Origin: UBA1309 sp047605645
GTDB lineage: Bacteria > Bacteroidota > Bacteroidia > Bacteroidales > Dysgonomonadaceae
Length of the DNA stretch: 64,000 nucleotides
Direction of reading: 5' to 3'
Assembly: GCA_047605645.1 (NCBI GenBank)
Contig: JASGFJ010000011.1
Coordinates: forward strand, 49,085 to 113,084
The translations under genes and the position numbers were made by a program. Numbering within the stretch: the stretch's first letter is position 1; each line of letters begins with the position of its first letter. A model generated the notes under the pieces. It searched no databases, had not been told where the DNA came from, and saw only the letters and a list, made by a program, of their open reading frames with translations. Positions 54,101-63,685 of the stretch are shown here, one piece after another.

Positions 54101-55507
54101 ATGCAAAAAGTCACAAGAATTATCGCGGTTATTTTGGTCCTAGTGCTAAAATTAAATGCTCAAAATTCTATTATTCAAACCAAATATACTGCAGATCCTG
54201 CTCCATTGGTTTTTAATGATACGGTTTTCCTTTATACCAGTCATGACGAAGATGACGCGGAGAGATTCATAATGCAAAACTGGATGTTATATACTTCTAC
54301 TGATATGGTTAACTGGACTGATAGAGGAATAATTGCAGGTGTTTCAGATCCATATAAAACATTTAAATGGGCTGATGGCCATAGTGCATGGGCACCGCAA
54401 TGCATTGCACGGAATGGCAAATTTTATTTATACTGTCCTACAATTTATCAGGGGAAAATGGCGATTGGCGTGGCGGTGGCCTCCAGTCCTTATGGGCCGT
54501 TTGTCGATACACTTGGAAAGCCTCTTATTTTCCGGTCGAATTCCGGAGATTACGATCCAACTGTATTTATCGATGATGATGGTCAGGCTTATCTGTATTG
54601 GGGCGGAAACGGACCTTGCTACTTTGCAAAATTGAACAGCGATATGATTTCAATTGATGGTGATATTCAGGAGGCTTCAATAGATTTTACAGGAACTCCG
54701 AATGAGGCTTCCTATACAGAAGGTCCATGGATCTGGAAAAAAAATAAGCATTATTATCTGGCCTGGGCATCGCGTTGTTGCCCAGAAGGAATTGGGTATG
54801 CCATGAGCAATAGTCCTGTTGGTCCATGGAAATGTAAAGGAACTATAATGGATCCTGATGAAAGATCTTCAGGCAATCACCCCGGAATCATAGAGTATAA
54901 AGGAAACGCTTACGTTTTTGGGTTCAACTATTCCATATCTAAACAAACCCTGGCTAAACATTATGAAAGACGCTCAATTTGCGTTACGAAAATGAATTAC
55001 AACGAAGATGGAACTATTCAGAAGTTACCATGGTGGGGCGAAACGGTGAATAGTCAAATAGAGCCGTTAAACCCCTATATAAAACATGAAGCAGAAACGA
55101 TGGCCTTTAGTGAAGGTCTTAAAACTGATAAATCAATAATATGGGAACATGACGATATATGGAACAGAGGGAAAAAACTGGGCGAAGTCATGTTTGTAAC
55201 TTCTATTCACAACGGCGATTACATCAAAGTGCGGGGAGTCGATTTTTCGAAGGGGACTTCGTTTGTCGAAGTCAGGGTAGCATCGCTTTACGGAGGCACA
55301 ATTGAAATCCGTCTGGACAAAAAAGATGGCTCGGTAATTGGTACGGTAAAAGTTGCCACTTCAGGCGAAGGTGATATCTGGAAAACGCTCACAGCTAAAA
55401 TAAAAAATATTAAGGGAGTTCATGATATTTATTTTGTTTTTAAAGGCGAAAAAGATTTATTCAATTTTGACTGGTGGCAATTTCTGGAACATTCAAAGAA
55501 AATATAA
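54101..55507 (+). CDS. Secreted GH43 glycosidase with C-terminal CBM6-like domain
   Basis: A 468-residue exported protein with a signal peptide ending at LNAQ. The GH43 propeller (about 25-325) has Asp32 in YTADPAP, Asp152 in DYDPTVFIDDD and Glu207 in YTEGPWIWKK. A CBM6-like sandwich (about 330-465) starts HEAETMAFSEG and contains NGDYIKVRGVDFSKG. This pairing is typical of arabinofuranosidases/xylosidases acting on arabinoxylan. It starts 22 bases after the IS630 remnant. Its stop overlaps the next gene's ATG (TAATG at 55505-55509), so GH115 translation is probably coupled to it. Confidence 0.9.
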   Translation: MQKVTRIIAVILVLVLKLNAQNSIIQTKYTADPAPLVFNDTVFLYTSHDEDDAERFIMQNWMLYTSTDMVNWTDRGIIAGVSDPYKTFKWADGHSAWAPQCIARNGKFYLYCPTIYQGKMAIGVAVASSPYGPFVDTLGKPLIFRSNSGDYDPTVFIDDDGQAYLYWGGNGPCYFAKLNSDMISIDGDIQEASIDFTGTPNEASYTEGPWIWKKNKHYYLAWASRCCPEGIGYAMSNSPVGPWKCKGTIMDPDERSSGNHPGIIEYKGNAYVFGFNYSISKQTLAKHYERRSICVTKMNYNEDGTIQKLPWWGETVNSQIEPLNPYIKHEAETMAFSEGLKTDKSIIWEHDDIWNRGKKLGEVMFVTSIHNGDYIKVRGVDFSKGTSFVEVRVASLYGGTIEIRLDKKDGSVIGTVKVATSGEGDIWKTLTAKIKNIKGVHDIYFVFKGEKDLFNFDWWQFLEHSKKI

Positions 55508-58491
55508 TGAATAAACGTAAACTAAAGTATTTTTTCATTCTTGCTGGCTTGATATTAATTAAATCCGCTTTTGTCAATGCAGCTGATAAGGTCAATTTAA
55601 GGACACCGGGTCAATATATTCAACATATTGCGACATCAAAGTCTTTTAAAATAGTGACTAATGGTATTGCCTCACAAATCATTGTTGACCCAGCTGACTG
55701 GAAAGGCGTTATACGAGCAGCCAATGATTTAGGTGACGATGTACGCAAAGTTTCGGGGGTTGCTGCCAACGTAAAGGAATCAACCTCTCTTGAAGCTGGT
55801 TCAATCATAGTTGGAACGATTGGCAAAAGCAAGTTAATAGATAAACTAATAGCTGATAAGAAAATTGATGTTTCAGAAATCAATGGCCAATGGGAATCAT
55901 TTATTATTCAAACTATTGATGGTAATTTGGTTATAGCCGGAAGCGACAAGCGCGGAACTATTTATGGAATTTATGATATTTCCGAAAAAATAGGAGTTTC
56001 TCCATGGTACTGGTGGGTTGATGTTCCTGCTAAAAAAAGCTATGCATTATATGTTAAGGCTGGTCGTTACATTCAGTATTCTCCTAAAGTGAAATACCGT
56101 GGTATTTTTATTAACGACGAATCACCCTCATTTACAGGTTGGTGCAATGCTAAGTTTGGTGGAGTTAATTCTAAAATGTATGCACACATGTTTGAACTGC
56201 TTCTTCGCTTAAAAGCCAACTACCTTTGGCCGGCCATGTGGGGTAATGCATTCAATGAAGATGACCCGTTGAGTCCGGTTCTGGCCGATGAATACGGGAT
56301 TGTCATGGGAACTTCGCACCACGAACCGATGATGCGTGCCCAGAAAGAATACACCAAACGCAAACAGGAAGTCGGTGCATGGGATTATATCACAAATAGC
56401 GCGAATCTCGAAAAATTCTGGTTTGACGGTCTCAACCGCAACAAGGATTATGATAACCTGATTACGATAGGTATGCGTGGCGATGGTGATGTGGCGATGG
56501 GAAAAGGAAACGACCTTGAAAACATCAAAACCTTAGAGAATGTGATAAAAAGTCAGCGGAATATTATTCAAAAGATATACAACGATACTCCAGATAATCA
56601 TCCTCAGTTGTGGGCCATTTTCACTGAAGTTCAGCGCTATTACGATGCAGGGTTCAATGTACCCGAGGATATAACACTGCTGTTTTGCGATAACAACTGG
56701 GGGTATATCCGACGCATTTTACCTCCCCACGAAAAAAACAGAAAAGGTGGTGCCGGATTGTATTACCATATCGATATGAACGGAGGACCAAACAACGACC
56801 GTTGGGTAAATACCACTACCATACCGAAACTCCGTGAGCAGTTAAATCTTGCTTACCAAAGCGGACTTGACCGCATCTGGATTATTAACGTTGGCGATCT
56901 CAAACCAAAAGAACTTCCTATCGACTTCATTATGCATTTTGCTTGGAATCCGAATGCCTATCCGGCAGATAAAGTCTGGGACTATACGGTCAACTGGGCT
57001 AAAAATATTTTTGGAAAAGAGCATGCCGAAGAAATTGCCGATATTGTTTCGAAGTATTCAAAATACAATCTTTTGAGAAAGGCCGAAGTTCAATCGCCTA
57101 AGATTTTCAGTCTTGTGAATCACAACGAAGCCGACCAAATGCTTCAACTTTGGCACGAGCTGGTAGTAAAAGCCGAAGCTCTCGAATCTAAAATTGCGCC
57201 CGAAGCAAAAGATGCCTATTACCAGTTGGTGCTTTATCCGACCAAGGCTTCTGCGGGAGTTGCCGAAATGTATATCTCAGTTGGTAAAAATCAGTTGTAT
57301 GCCGATCAGGGAAGAGTTAGTGCCAACGATTATGCTCAGCGTGCAAAAACTCTTTTCGATCTTGATCAAAAATTAAGCGATTACTACAACGGTGCAATGT
57401 CCAATGGTAAGTGGAAAAACATGATGTCAGACATTCATATTGGTTATACCAGTTGGCAAATGCCAAGAGCCAATAAACTTCCGGAGATGAAAGAGGTAGT
57501 TCCGCTTGCTGAACCAACCTTGGGTGTTGCTATCGAAGGTTCCGAAGGTGCATGGCCGGGTACTCAGGAAAATCCTCAATTACCTGTTTTCGATATCCTT
57601 AAGAAGGGATCGTATTACATCGATGTTTTTAATCGAGGTACAGGTATTTTCAGTTTTGAAGCAAAAGCAACGAAGCCCTGGATTAAATTAAGCACGAGCA
57701 AAGGTAAGGTTGAAAAAGAGGCCAGGCTAGTAGTAGATGTGAACTGGAAAATGCTGCCCGAAGGAAAATCGAACGGAAATGTCGAGATTAAAAAAGGAAA
57801 CGAGGTTGTTTCTGTATCGGTCAGTGCCATAAAAGCAGCTTTGCCAAAAGTGAAAGAGCCCTATTTTGGAAACTTTACTGGCGAGTTTACTATTCCTGCT
57901 GAAAAATTCAATGCTAACATTCTTGGTAAAGATGCCAAATGGATAGTTTTACCAGATCTTGGAAAGGGAAAAGCATGTATGGGCATTTACCCTGTAACTG
58001 CTCCAAGCGCGAACGTAGCTGATGGCCCCAGGCTTGAGTATAAAGTATTCCTTCCAACTACCGGAAAAACGACTGTTTGCTTGGGGGTTTTACCAACACA
58101 AGATGTTTATCCGCAACGTGGGTTAAGGATTGCTGTTGCCTTGGACAATCAAGAACCAGAAATATTGGATGCTCGAAAAGGATTTTATGATGAGTTTAAG
58201 GAATATACTCCAGATATTTTAGCCAGATCAACAGTTTTGAAATCGTATCCACCACTCAACAAGGATATTGCGTTAATTGGAGCTGGCCAATTCCGTCGAA
58301 ATGAAGTGTTTGACAACATGCGCTGGCTGGACATAGCTATGGATGTAAAAGAACCTGGTATCCATACCCTGAAGATAATTATGATCGACCCTGAAGTAGT
58401 GGTTGAAAAAATCGTCGTAAATCCGGATAATAATTATCCAAGCTATTTGGGAGCTCCTTCTATTCAGCATAGTGCAAAACAAATACAGTAA
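55507..58491 (+). CDS. GH115 xylan alpha-1,2-glucuronidase (long form, second copy)
   Basis: 994 residues from the ATG at 55507, which overlaps the GH43 stop by one base and gives a signal peptide ending at VNAA. An upstream ATG at 55474 lies inside the GH43 gene and hides the signal. It has an N-terminal alpha/beta domain, then the barrel with GIFINDESPSFTGW, LKANYLWPAMWGNAF and GTSHHEPMM, a helical bundle, and an Ig/BACON-like module at about 710-790 (FEAKATKPWIKLSTSKG). The C-terminal beta-sandwich ends near NNYPSYLG. It removes methyl-glucuronate from xylan, probably in the periplasm or at the surface. It belongs to the IS-bounded second cluster with GH43, another GH115 and GH67. Confidence 0.92.
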   Translation: MNKRKLKYFFILAGLILIKSAFVNAADKVNLRTPGQYIQHIATSKSFKIVTNGIASQIIVDPADWKGVIRAANDLGDDVRKVSGVAANVKESTSLEAGSIIVGTIGKSKLIDKLIADKKIDVSEINGQWESFIIQTIDGNLVIAGSDKRGTIYGIYDISEKIGVSPWYWWVDVPAKKSYALYVKAGRYIQYSPKVKYRGIFINDESPSFTGWCNAKFGGVNSKMYAHMFELLLRLKANYLWPAMWGNAFNEDDPLSPVLADEYGIVMGTSHHEPMMRAQKEYTKRKQEVGAWDYITNSANLEKFWFDGLNRNKDYDNLITIGMRGDGDVAMGKGNDLENIKTLENVIKSQRNIIQKIYNDTPDNHPQLWAIFTEVQRYYDAGFNVPEDITLLFCDNNWGYIRRILPPHEKNRKGGAGLYYHIDMNGGPNNDRWVNTTTIPKLREQLNLAYQSGLDRIWIINVGDLKPKELPIDFIMHFAWNPNAYPADKVWDYTVNWAKNIFGKEHAEEIADIVSKYSKYNLLRKAEVQSPKIFSLVNHNEADQMLQLWHELVVKAEALESKIAPEAKDAYYQLVLYPTKASAGVAEMYISVGKNQLYADQGRVSANDYAQRAKTLFDLDQKLSDYYNGAMSNGKWKNMMSDIHIGYTSWQMPRANKLPEMKEVVPLAEPTLGVAIEGSEGAWPGTQENPQLPVFDILKKGSYYIDVFNRGTGIFSFEAKATKPWIKLSTSKGKVEKEARLVVDVNWKMLPEGKSNGNVEIKKGNEVVSVSVSAIKAALPKVKEPYFGNFTGEFTIPAEKFNANILGKDAKWIVLPDLGKGKACMGIYPVTAPSANVADGPRLEYKVFLPTTGKTTVCLGVLPTQDVYPQRGLRIAVALDNQEPEILDARKGFYDEFKEYTPDILARSTVLKSYPPLNKDIALIGAGQFRRNEVFDNMRWLDIAMDVKEPGIHTLKIIMIDPEVVVEKIVVNPDNNYPSYLGAPSIQHSAKQIQ

Positions 58492-58525
58492 ACTATAAAA
58501 TCAGAATTTAATAACTAATTGAATC

Positions 58526-61480
58526 ATGAAAAGACAATTTTATTTCTTTCTATTAGCCTTATTCTTACCTTCAACATTGTGGGCAATCGGAGGAGAAAGT
58601 TATATTTCAACGACTAAAGGAAAGGATAATTTTACATTATCAGTTGGTGGAAAATCAACCTCATTATTCATCAGTTCTAAAGATTATCCAGGGGTAATTC
58701 GCGCCTTAAAAGATTTGAAAGGAGATATCGGCAAGGTTACAAATACTGAACCAGCTATTATTTATGATAAAATACCTACTCAAAAAGAGATTGTAATTGT
58801 AGGAACATTAGGTAAAAGTCCGGTTATTGATCAACTGGTAAAAAGCGGAAAACTGGATGTAAAAGGTATAAAAGGAAAGTGGGAGAACTTTTTGATACAG
58901 TTGGTTAATAATCCATTACCAAGTATCGATAAAGCACTCGTTATTGTTGGAAGCGACAAACGAGGTACGATATTCGGTATTTATGATGTATCCGAACAAA
59001 TTGGTGTTTCACCCTGGCATTTTTGGGCTGATGTTCCTGCCGATCACAAAGACGCACTTTTTGTAAAACCAATTCGTAATATTCAGGGGCCGAGTGTAAA
59101 ATATCGGGGTGTTTTTATCAACGATGAGGCTCCCGCTCTCACGGGTTGGGTTAAGGAAAAATACGGGATGGCTAAGCCAAGCCAAAATCCACCAGTTGGC
59201 TCGCATGTAGTGAATTACGGACACGAGTTTTATGCAACTGTTTTCGAGTTATTGCTCAGAATGAAAGCCAACTATCTTTGGCCTGCCATGTGGAGTAATG
59301 CATTTAATGAAGATGATCCCGAAAATCCACGTTTGGCTGATGAATATGGCATCGTTATGGGAACTTCGCACCAGGAACCTATGGTACGCTCTCAACAAGA
59401 ATGGGATCGCCGTTACATCAGAACTCTTGGGAACTGGAATTATACAAAACATGCCGATACACTCGAAAATTTTTGGAGAGAGGGAATTCGTAGAAACAAA
59501 AACTATGAAAGCGTTGTCACAATGGGACTTCGTGGTGCAAACGACACTGAAATGGGGGGCGATATAAAAGATAATATTGCAATGGTTGAAAAAATAGTTA
59601 GAAATCAGCAGAAGATTATCAGCGAAGAGATGAACCCCAACATCAACGAAGTGCCTCAGGCATGGTGTCTCTATAAAGAAATAATGGAATATTACAACAA
59701 TGGATTGCGCGTGCCCGACAACATTACACTTCTTTGGGCTGATGACAATTGGGGCAATATTCGTAGACTACCCGATAACGCAGAGCGCAAACGAAGTGGT
59801 GGTGCCGGCGTCTACTATCATTTTGATTATCATGGCGACCCGAGAAGCTACGAATGGATAAATACAAATCCACTTCCCAAAATATGGGATCAAATGTCGC
59901 TTGCCAAGCAGTACGGTGCTGATAAAATTTGGATAGTCAACGTAGGGCATTTCAAAGGGTATGAATTACCAATGGAATATTTTATGAGTCTTGCCTGGGA
60001 TACCAATCGGTGGACAAATTCAAATATAAACGAATTTACCCGACTTTGGGCCTCAAGAGAATTTGGACAGGAATATGCTAATGAAATAGCCGATATTCTT
60101 TCCAAATATGGAAAATACAACGGTCGCCGTAAACCGGAATCGCTAACGGCATCAACATACAGCCTCACAAACTACAACGAGTTCGAAACCGTTGTTTCTG
60201 ATTACAATAATATTTTGGCAAGAGCTGAAGTCATTTACAACAATTTACCGAAACAAAAACGTGATGCATTCTATCAAATCGTTTTATTTCCGGTAAAAGC
60301 TTGTGCAAATATCAATGAAATGTATCTCTCTGCAGCAAAAAATGCATTATATGCGAGTCAAAAACGCTCGACCACCAATACAATGGCGATAAAAACCAAA
60401 ATGTTATTTCAGGCAGATACTACCTTAATGTCCTATTACAACCATGTATATGCCAATGGAAACTGGAATCATTTTATGGATAAACCACATATAGGTTATA
60501 CCGGTTGGGACGCACCAAGGAAAAACACATTGGATGCCATAAAATTGACAGAAATTGAAGTTCCCGATTCGACAATAATGGGAATTGGATTGGAAGGAAC
60601 GGAACTAAGCTGGCCTAATTCAACGTCAAAGGCTTCTTTGCCTCAATTTGATGTATTCAGTAATCAAGAACGCTACATCGAAATCTTCAACAAGGGGAAA
60701 TTACCTTTTGATTACACGATTACTACCGACGTACCTTGGTTAACCATTGGCGAAGCGAAAGGAACTATAAGCGACAAAGATAAGCGTATCTGGCTAAAGT
60801 TGGACAAGCAAAATCTACCGGCAGGTGAGAAGGAAGGAATTGTTAGAATTTCAGGTGCTGGTAAAGAAGTTCAGGTGCTGGTTAGTGCATTTAATCCTGC
60901 TGAAAGCAAAGAAAAAATGAGCGGTTTTATAGAAAGTGCCGGATTAATTTCCATTGAGGCTGAACACTATTCTAAAAATACCGCAAGTGAAAATAGCCAG
61001 TGGTTGAAGGTAGAGGATTATGGTCTTACTCTTTCGGGAATGAGAGCTACTGCACCCGCTAACACACCGGCAACAACTCCGGGGAAAAATGCTCCATGTT
61101 TGGAATACCCCTTGTATTTCTTTTCTAAGGATAGTGCAGAAATTACGATTGTAACTTCTACGTTATTGAACTATATGCCCAATCGTGATATTAAACTTGC
61201 CGTATCATTTGATGACGAAAAACCTTCGTATATTACGAATGTTCCGGATAAGTTCAAGGTACATTGGTCCAATCCTGACTGGGCAGAAACAGTTGTAAAA
61301 CAGGCAAGACAGTGTAAAACAACTCTCAAAATAACAAAACCGGGTGCTCACGTCTTAAAAGTTTGGATGATTGATCCAGGCGTAATAGTTCAAAAGATTC
61401 TTATAAATACCGGAGGATTAAAACCATCGTATTTAGGTCCTAATGAAACTTATTTTGCGAAATGTAAATTAGGAGAATAA
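58526..61480 (+). CDS. GH115 xylan alpha-1,2-glucuronidase (long form, third copy)
   Basis: 984 residues with a signal peptide ending at LWAI/G near residue 22. Key blocks are VGSDKRGTIFGIYDVS, GVFINDEAPALTGW, MKANYLWPAMWSNAF and GTSHQEPM; the second His of the usual SHHEP is Gln here. A roughly 20-residue loop after GW (about 210-230, with MAKPSQNPPVGS) is absent from the second copy. The Ig/BACON-like module is present (about 715-790, VPWLTIGEAKG). The C-terminal sandwich starts ISIEAEHYSK near 808 and ends INTGGLKPSYLGP. It begins 34 bases after the second GH115. Differences in the barrel loops suggest different branch or end preference. Confidence 0.92.
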   Translation: MKRQFYFFLLALFLPSTLWAIGGESYISTTKGKDNFTLSVGGKSTSLFISSKDYPGVIRALKDLKGDIGKVTNTEPAIIYDKIPTQKEIVIVGTLGKSPVIDQLVKSGKLDVKGIKGKWENFLIQLVNNPLPSIDKALVIVGSDKRGTIFGIYDVSEQIGVSPWHFWADVPADHKDALFVKPIRNIQGPSVKYRGVFINDEAPALTGWVKEKYGMAKPSQNPPVGSHVVNYGHEFYATVFELLLRMKANYLWPAMWSNAFNEDDPENPRLADEYGIVMGTSHQEPMVRSQQEWDRRYIRTLGNWNYTKHADTLENFWREGIRRNKNYESVVTMGLRGANDTEMGGDIKDNIAMVEKIVRNQQKIISEEMNPNINEVPQAWCLYKEIMEYYNNGLRVPDNITLLWADDNWGNIRRLPDNAERKRSGGAGVYYHFDYHGDPRSYEWINTNPLPKIWDQMSLAKQYGADKIWIVNVGHFKGYELPMEYFMSLAWDTNRWTNSNINEFTRLWASREFGQEYANEIADILSKYGKYNGRRKPESLTASTYSLTNYNEFETVVSDYNNILARAEVIYNNLPKQKRDAFYQIVLFPVKACANINEMYLSAAKNALYASQKRSTTNTMAIKTKMLFQADTTLMSYYNHVYANGNWNHFMDKPHIGYTGWDAPRKNTLDAIKLTEIEVPDSTIMGIGLEGTELSWPNSTSKASLPQFDVFSNQERYIEIFNKGKLPFDYTITTDVPWLTIGEAKGTISDKDKRIWLKLDKQNLPAGEKEGIVRISGAGKEVQVLVSAFNPAESKEKMSGFIESAGLISIEAEHYSKNTASENSQWLKVEDYGLTLSGMRATAPANTPATTPGKNAPCLEYPLYFFSKDSAEITIVTSTLLNYMPNRDIKLAVSFDDEKPSYITNVPDKFKVHWSNPDWAETVVKQARQCKTTLKITKPGAHVLKVWMIDPGVIVQKILINTGGLKPSYLGPNETYFAKCKLGE

Positions 61481-61541
61481 GTTTCAATTTAGGTAGAAAT
61501 AGGGTTTTTAAATTAAATAATTAAATCTTTTTTAATAGAAA

Positions 61542-63617
61542 ATGAATATAAAAACGAGTATAGTCGCATTTATTTTAATGCTTGTTGCATTTAATCTACT
61601 AGCAGAGAATGGACACAGTCTTTGGCTTCGAGCTAAAAGTTCGGGAACTGTGAATATTATTTGTGTCAAGAATTCTCCAACTCTGGCTATTGCAAAACAA
61701 GAACTGGTACAAGGCTGGTTTGGGCAAAATGGGGCAAGAATTGTTTTAACGTTAAAAAAAGACAAAGCAATTAAAGGCGATGGGTTTAAACTTTCTGCCA
61801 ATGAAGTTCAAGCCAACACGGAATTAGGAATTTTGTATGGAGTTTACGAACTTCTGCGTCGCCAGCAAACAGGACAAACCATTATTCAGGATGAAATATG
61901 TAATCCGTCATACCAACGAAGGATATTAAACCATTGGGATAACCTGGACGGTACGATTGAACGCGGATATGCAGGACTTTCTATATTTTGGCATGATGTT
62001 GAAAAAGGATATGCCGTAACTGACAAAGACAGAGCTTTATGGAGAGAATATGCGCGTGCAAATGCCTCTATCGGAATTAATGGTGCGGTATTGAACAATG
62101 TCAACTCGTCGAAACTCATGTTGACAACGGAATGCCTTACGAAAGTAAAAGCAATTGCCGAAGTACTACGTCCGTATGGTATTAAAACTTATCTTTCAGT
62201 AAAATTTTCATCACCTTCATTAATTGGAGGTCTAAAAACATCCGATCCTTTAAATCCCGAAGTAATAAAATGGTGGAAAGATAAAGTTAATGAAATTTAT
62301 AAAACCATCCCCGATTTTGGAGGTTTTCTAATAAAAGCGAATAGTGAAGGAGAACCTGGGCCACAGGATTACGGACGTAATCATGCCGATGGAGCCAACA
62401 TGTTGGCCGATGCAGTCAAACCTTACGGAGGTATTATTATGTGGCGTGCATTTGTTTATGAAGCCAACAGCAAAGATCGCGCTTGTCAGGCTTATAAGGA
62501 GTTTATGCCACTTGATGGTCAGTTTCGCAGCAATGTAATTATTCAGGTGAAAAATGGCCCGGTTGATTTTCAACCACGCGAACCGTTCACACCTCTATTC
62601 GGAGCATTGAAGAAGACTTCTGTAATGCCCGAATTGCAGATAACCCAGGAATATCTTGGACATTCAGTCCAATTGGTTTATCTGGCTACTATGTGGGAAG
62701 AGTTTCTAAGAAGTGATACATATCAGGAAGGGAATGGGAGCACCGTTGCACGCACTACTGATGGCAGCTTATTTCCTCAGAAATACACAGCAATAGCCGG
62801 TGTGGCTAATATCGGTTTAGATAACAATTGGTGTGGCCATCATTTTGCTCAGGCAAACTGGTATGCATTTGGTCGATTGGCATGGAACAATCAACTAACA
62901 AGTGAGAAAATTGCAGACGAATGGTTAAAGCTTACCTTTTCGGCTAAAGATGAAAAGGCTACAACAAATGCTACCGATTGGCAAAAGAACTTTTTAGGAC
63001 CCGTCAAACAGCTAATGATGGAAAGCCGTGAGGCTACTGTGAATTATTCAATGCCGCTGGGCCTTCATCATATTTTTGCAGGACTTAATAATACCCATTA
63101 TGGTCCTGGCCCTTGGTTTGGTCCCAAAGGTATTCGTATTGATTGGACGGCAGCATATTATCACAAAGCCGATTCATCAGGTATTGGTTTCGATCGCACA
63201 TCAAAAGGCTCTGATGCGGTAAGTCAATACCATGAGCCATTGAAGAGCCTGTTTGAAAGTGAGGCAACTTGTCCCGAAATATATTTGTTGTGGTTTCATC
63301 ATTTGCCATGGAGCTATAAAATGAAAAACGGGCGCATTCTCTGGGACGAATTGTGCTATACTTATGACAAAGGTGTAAACGAAGTACGGCAATTTCAAAA
63401 AACGTGGGACAAAGTGCAGCCTTATGTTGATGCACAACGTTTTTCAGAAGTTCAAAGTAAACTACGTCAGCAATGTCGCGATGCCCAGGTTTGGAAAGAT
63501 GGTTGCTTGCAGTACTTTCAACAATTCAGCAAAAGGCCAATTCCCTTTGATATTGAACGCCCAGTGTACGATTTGAATTATTTACTTAAAACAGATTTGA
63601 CAGACATATTAAAATAA
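61542..63617 (+). CDS. GH67 alpha-glucuronidase
   Basis: A 691-residue exported protein with a signal peptide ending near LLAE at residue 21. An N-terminal GH67N-type domain (about 25-120) has LGILYGVYELLRR. The central barrel shows RILNHWDNLDGTIERGYAG, IKANSEGEPGPQDYGR with acidic residues at 269 and 271, and LDGQF and NGPVDFQPREPF further on. The C-terminal domain contains LGLHHIFAG and HYGPGPWFGP. GH67 enzymes remove 4-O-methyl-glucuronate only from the non-reducing end of xylo-oligosaccharides, complementing GH115 which also acts internally. The N-terminal signal places it in the periplasm. It ends the second cluster 62 bases after the third GH115. Confidence 0.93.
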   Translation: MNIKTSIVAFILMLVAFNLLAENGHSLWLRAKSSGTVNIICVKNSPTLAIAKQELVQGWFGQNGARIVLTLKKDKAIKGDGFKLSANEVQANTELGILYGVYELLRRQQTGQTIIQDEICNPSYQRRILNHWDNLDGTIERGYAGLSIFWHDVEKGYAVTDKDRALWREYARANASIGINGAVLNNVNSSKLMLTTECLTKVKAIAEVLRPYGIKTYLSVKFSSPSLIGGLKTSDPLNPEVIKWWKDKVNEIYKTIPDFGGFLIKANSEGEPGPQDYGRNHADGANMLADAVKPYGGIIMWRAFVYEANSKDRACQAYKEFMPLDGQFRSNVIIQVKNGPVDFQPREPFTPLFGALKKTSVMPELQITQEYLGHSVQLVYLATMWEEFLRSDTYQEGNGSTVARTTDGSLFPQKYTAIAGVANIGLDNNWCGHHFAQANWYAFGRLAWNNQLTSEKIADEWLKLTFSAKDEKATTNATDWQKNFLGPVKQLMMESREATVNYSMPLGLHHIFAGLNNTHYGPGPWFGPKGIRIDWTAAYYHKADSSGIGFDRTSKGSDAVSQYHEPLKSLFESEATCPEIYLLWFHHLPWSYKMKNGRILWDELCYTYDKGVNEVRQFQKTWDKVQPYVDAQRFSEVQSKLRQQCRDAQVWKDGCLQYFQQFSKRPIPFDIERPVYDLNYLLKTDLTDILK

Positions 63618-63685
63618 ATCATTACCGACCAACTTAATTTTGGATAAAAAGAGGCTACTCCGCTTTCGGTTTCACCTCCCATGTA

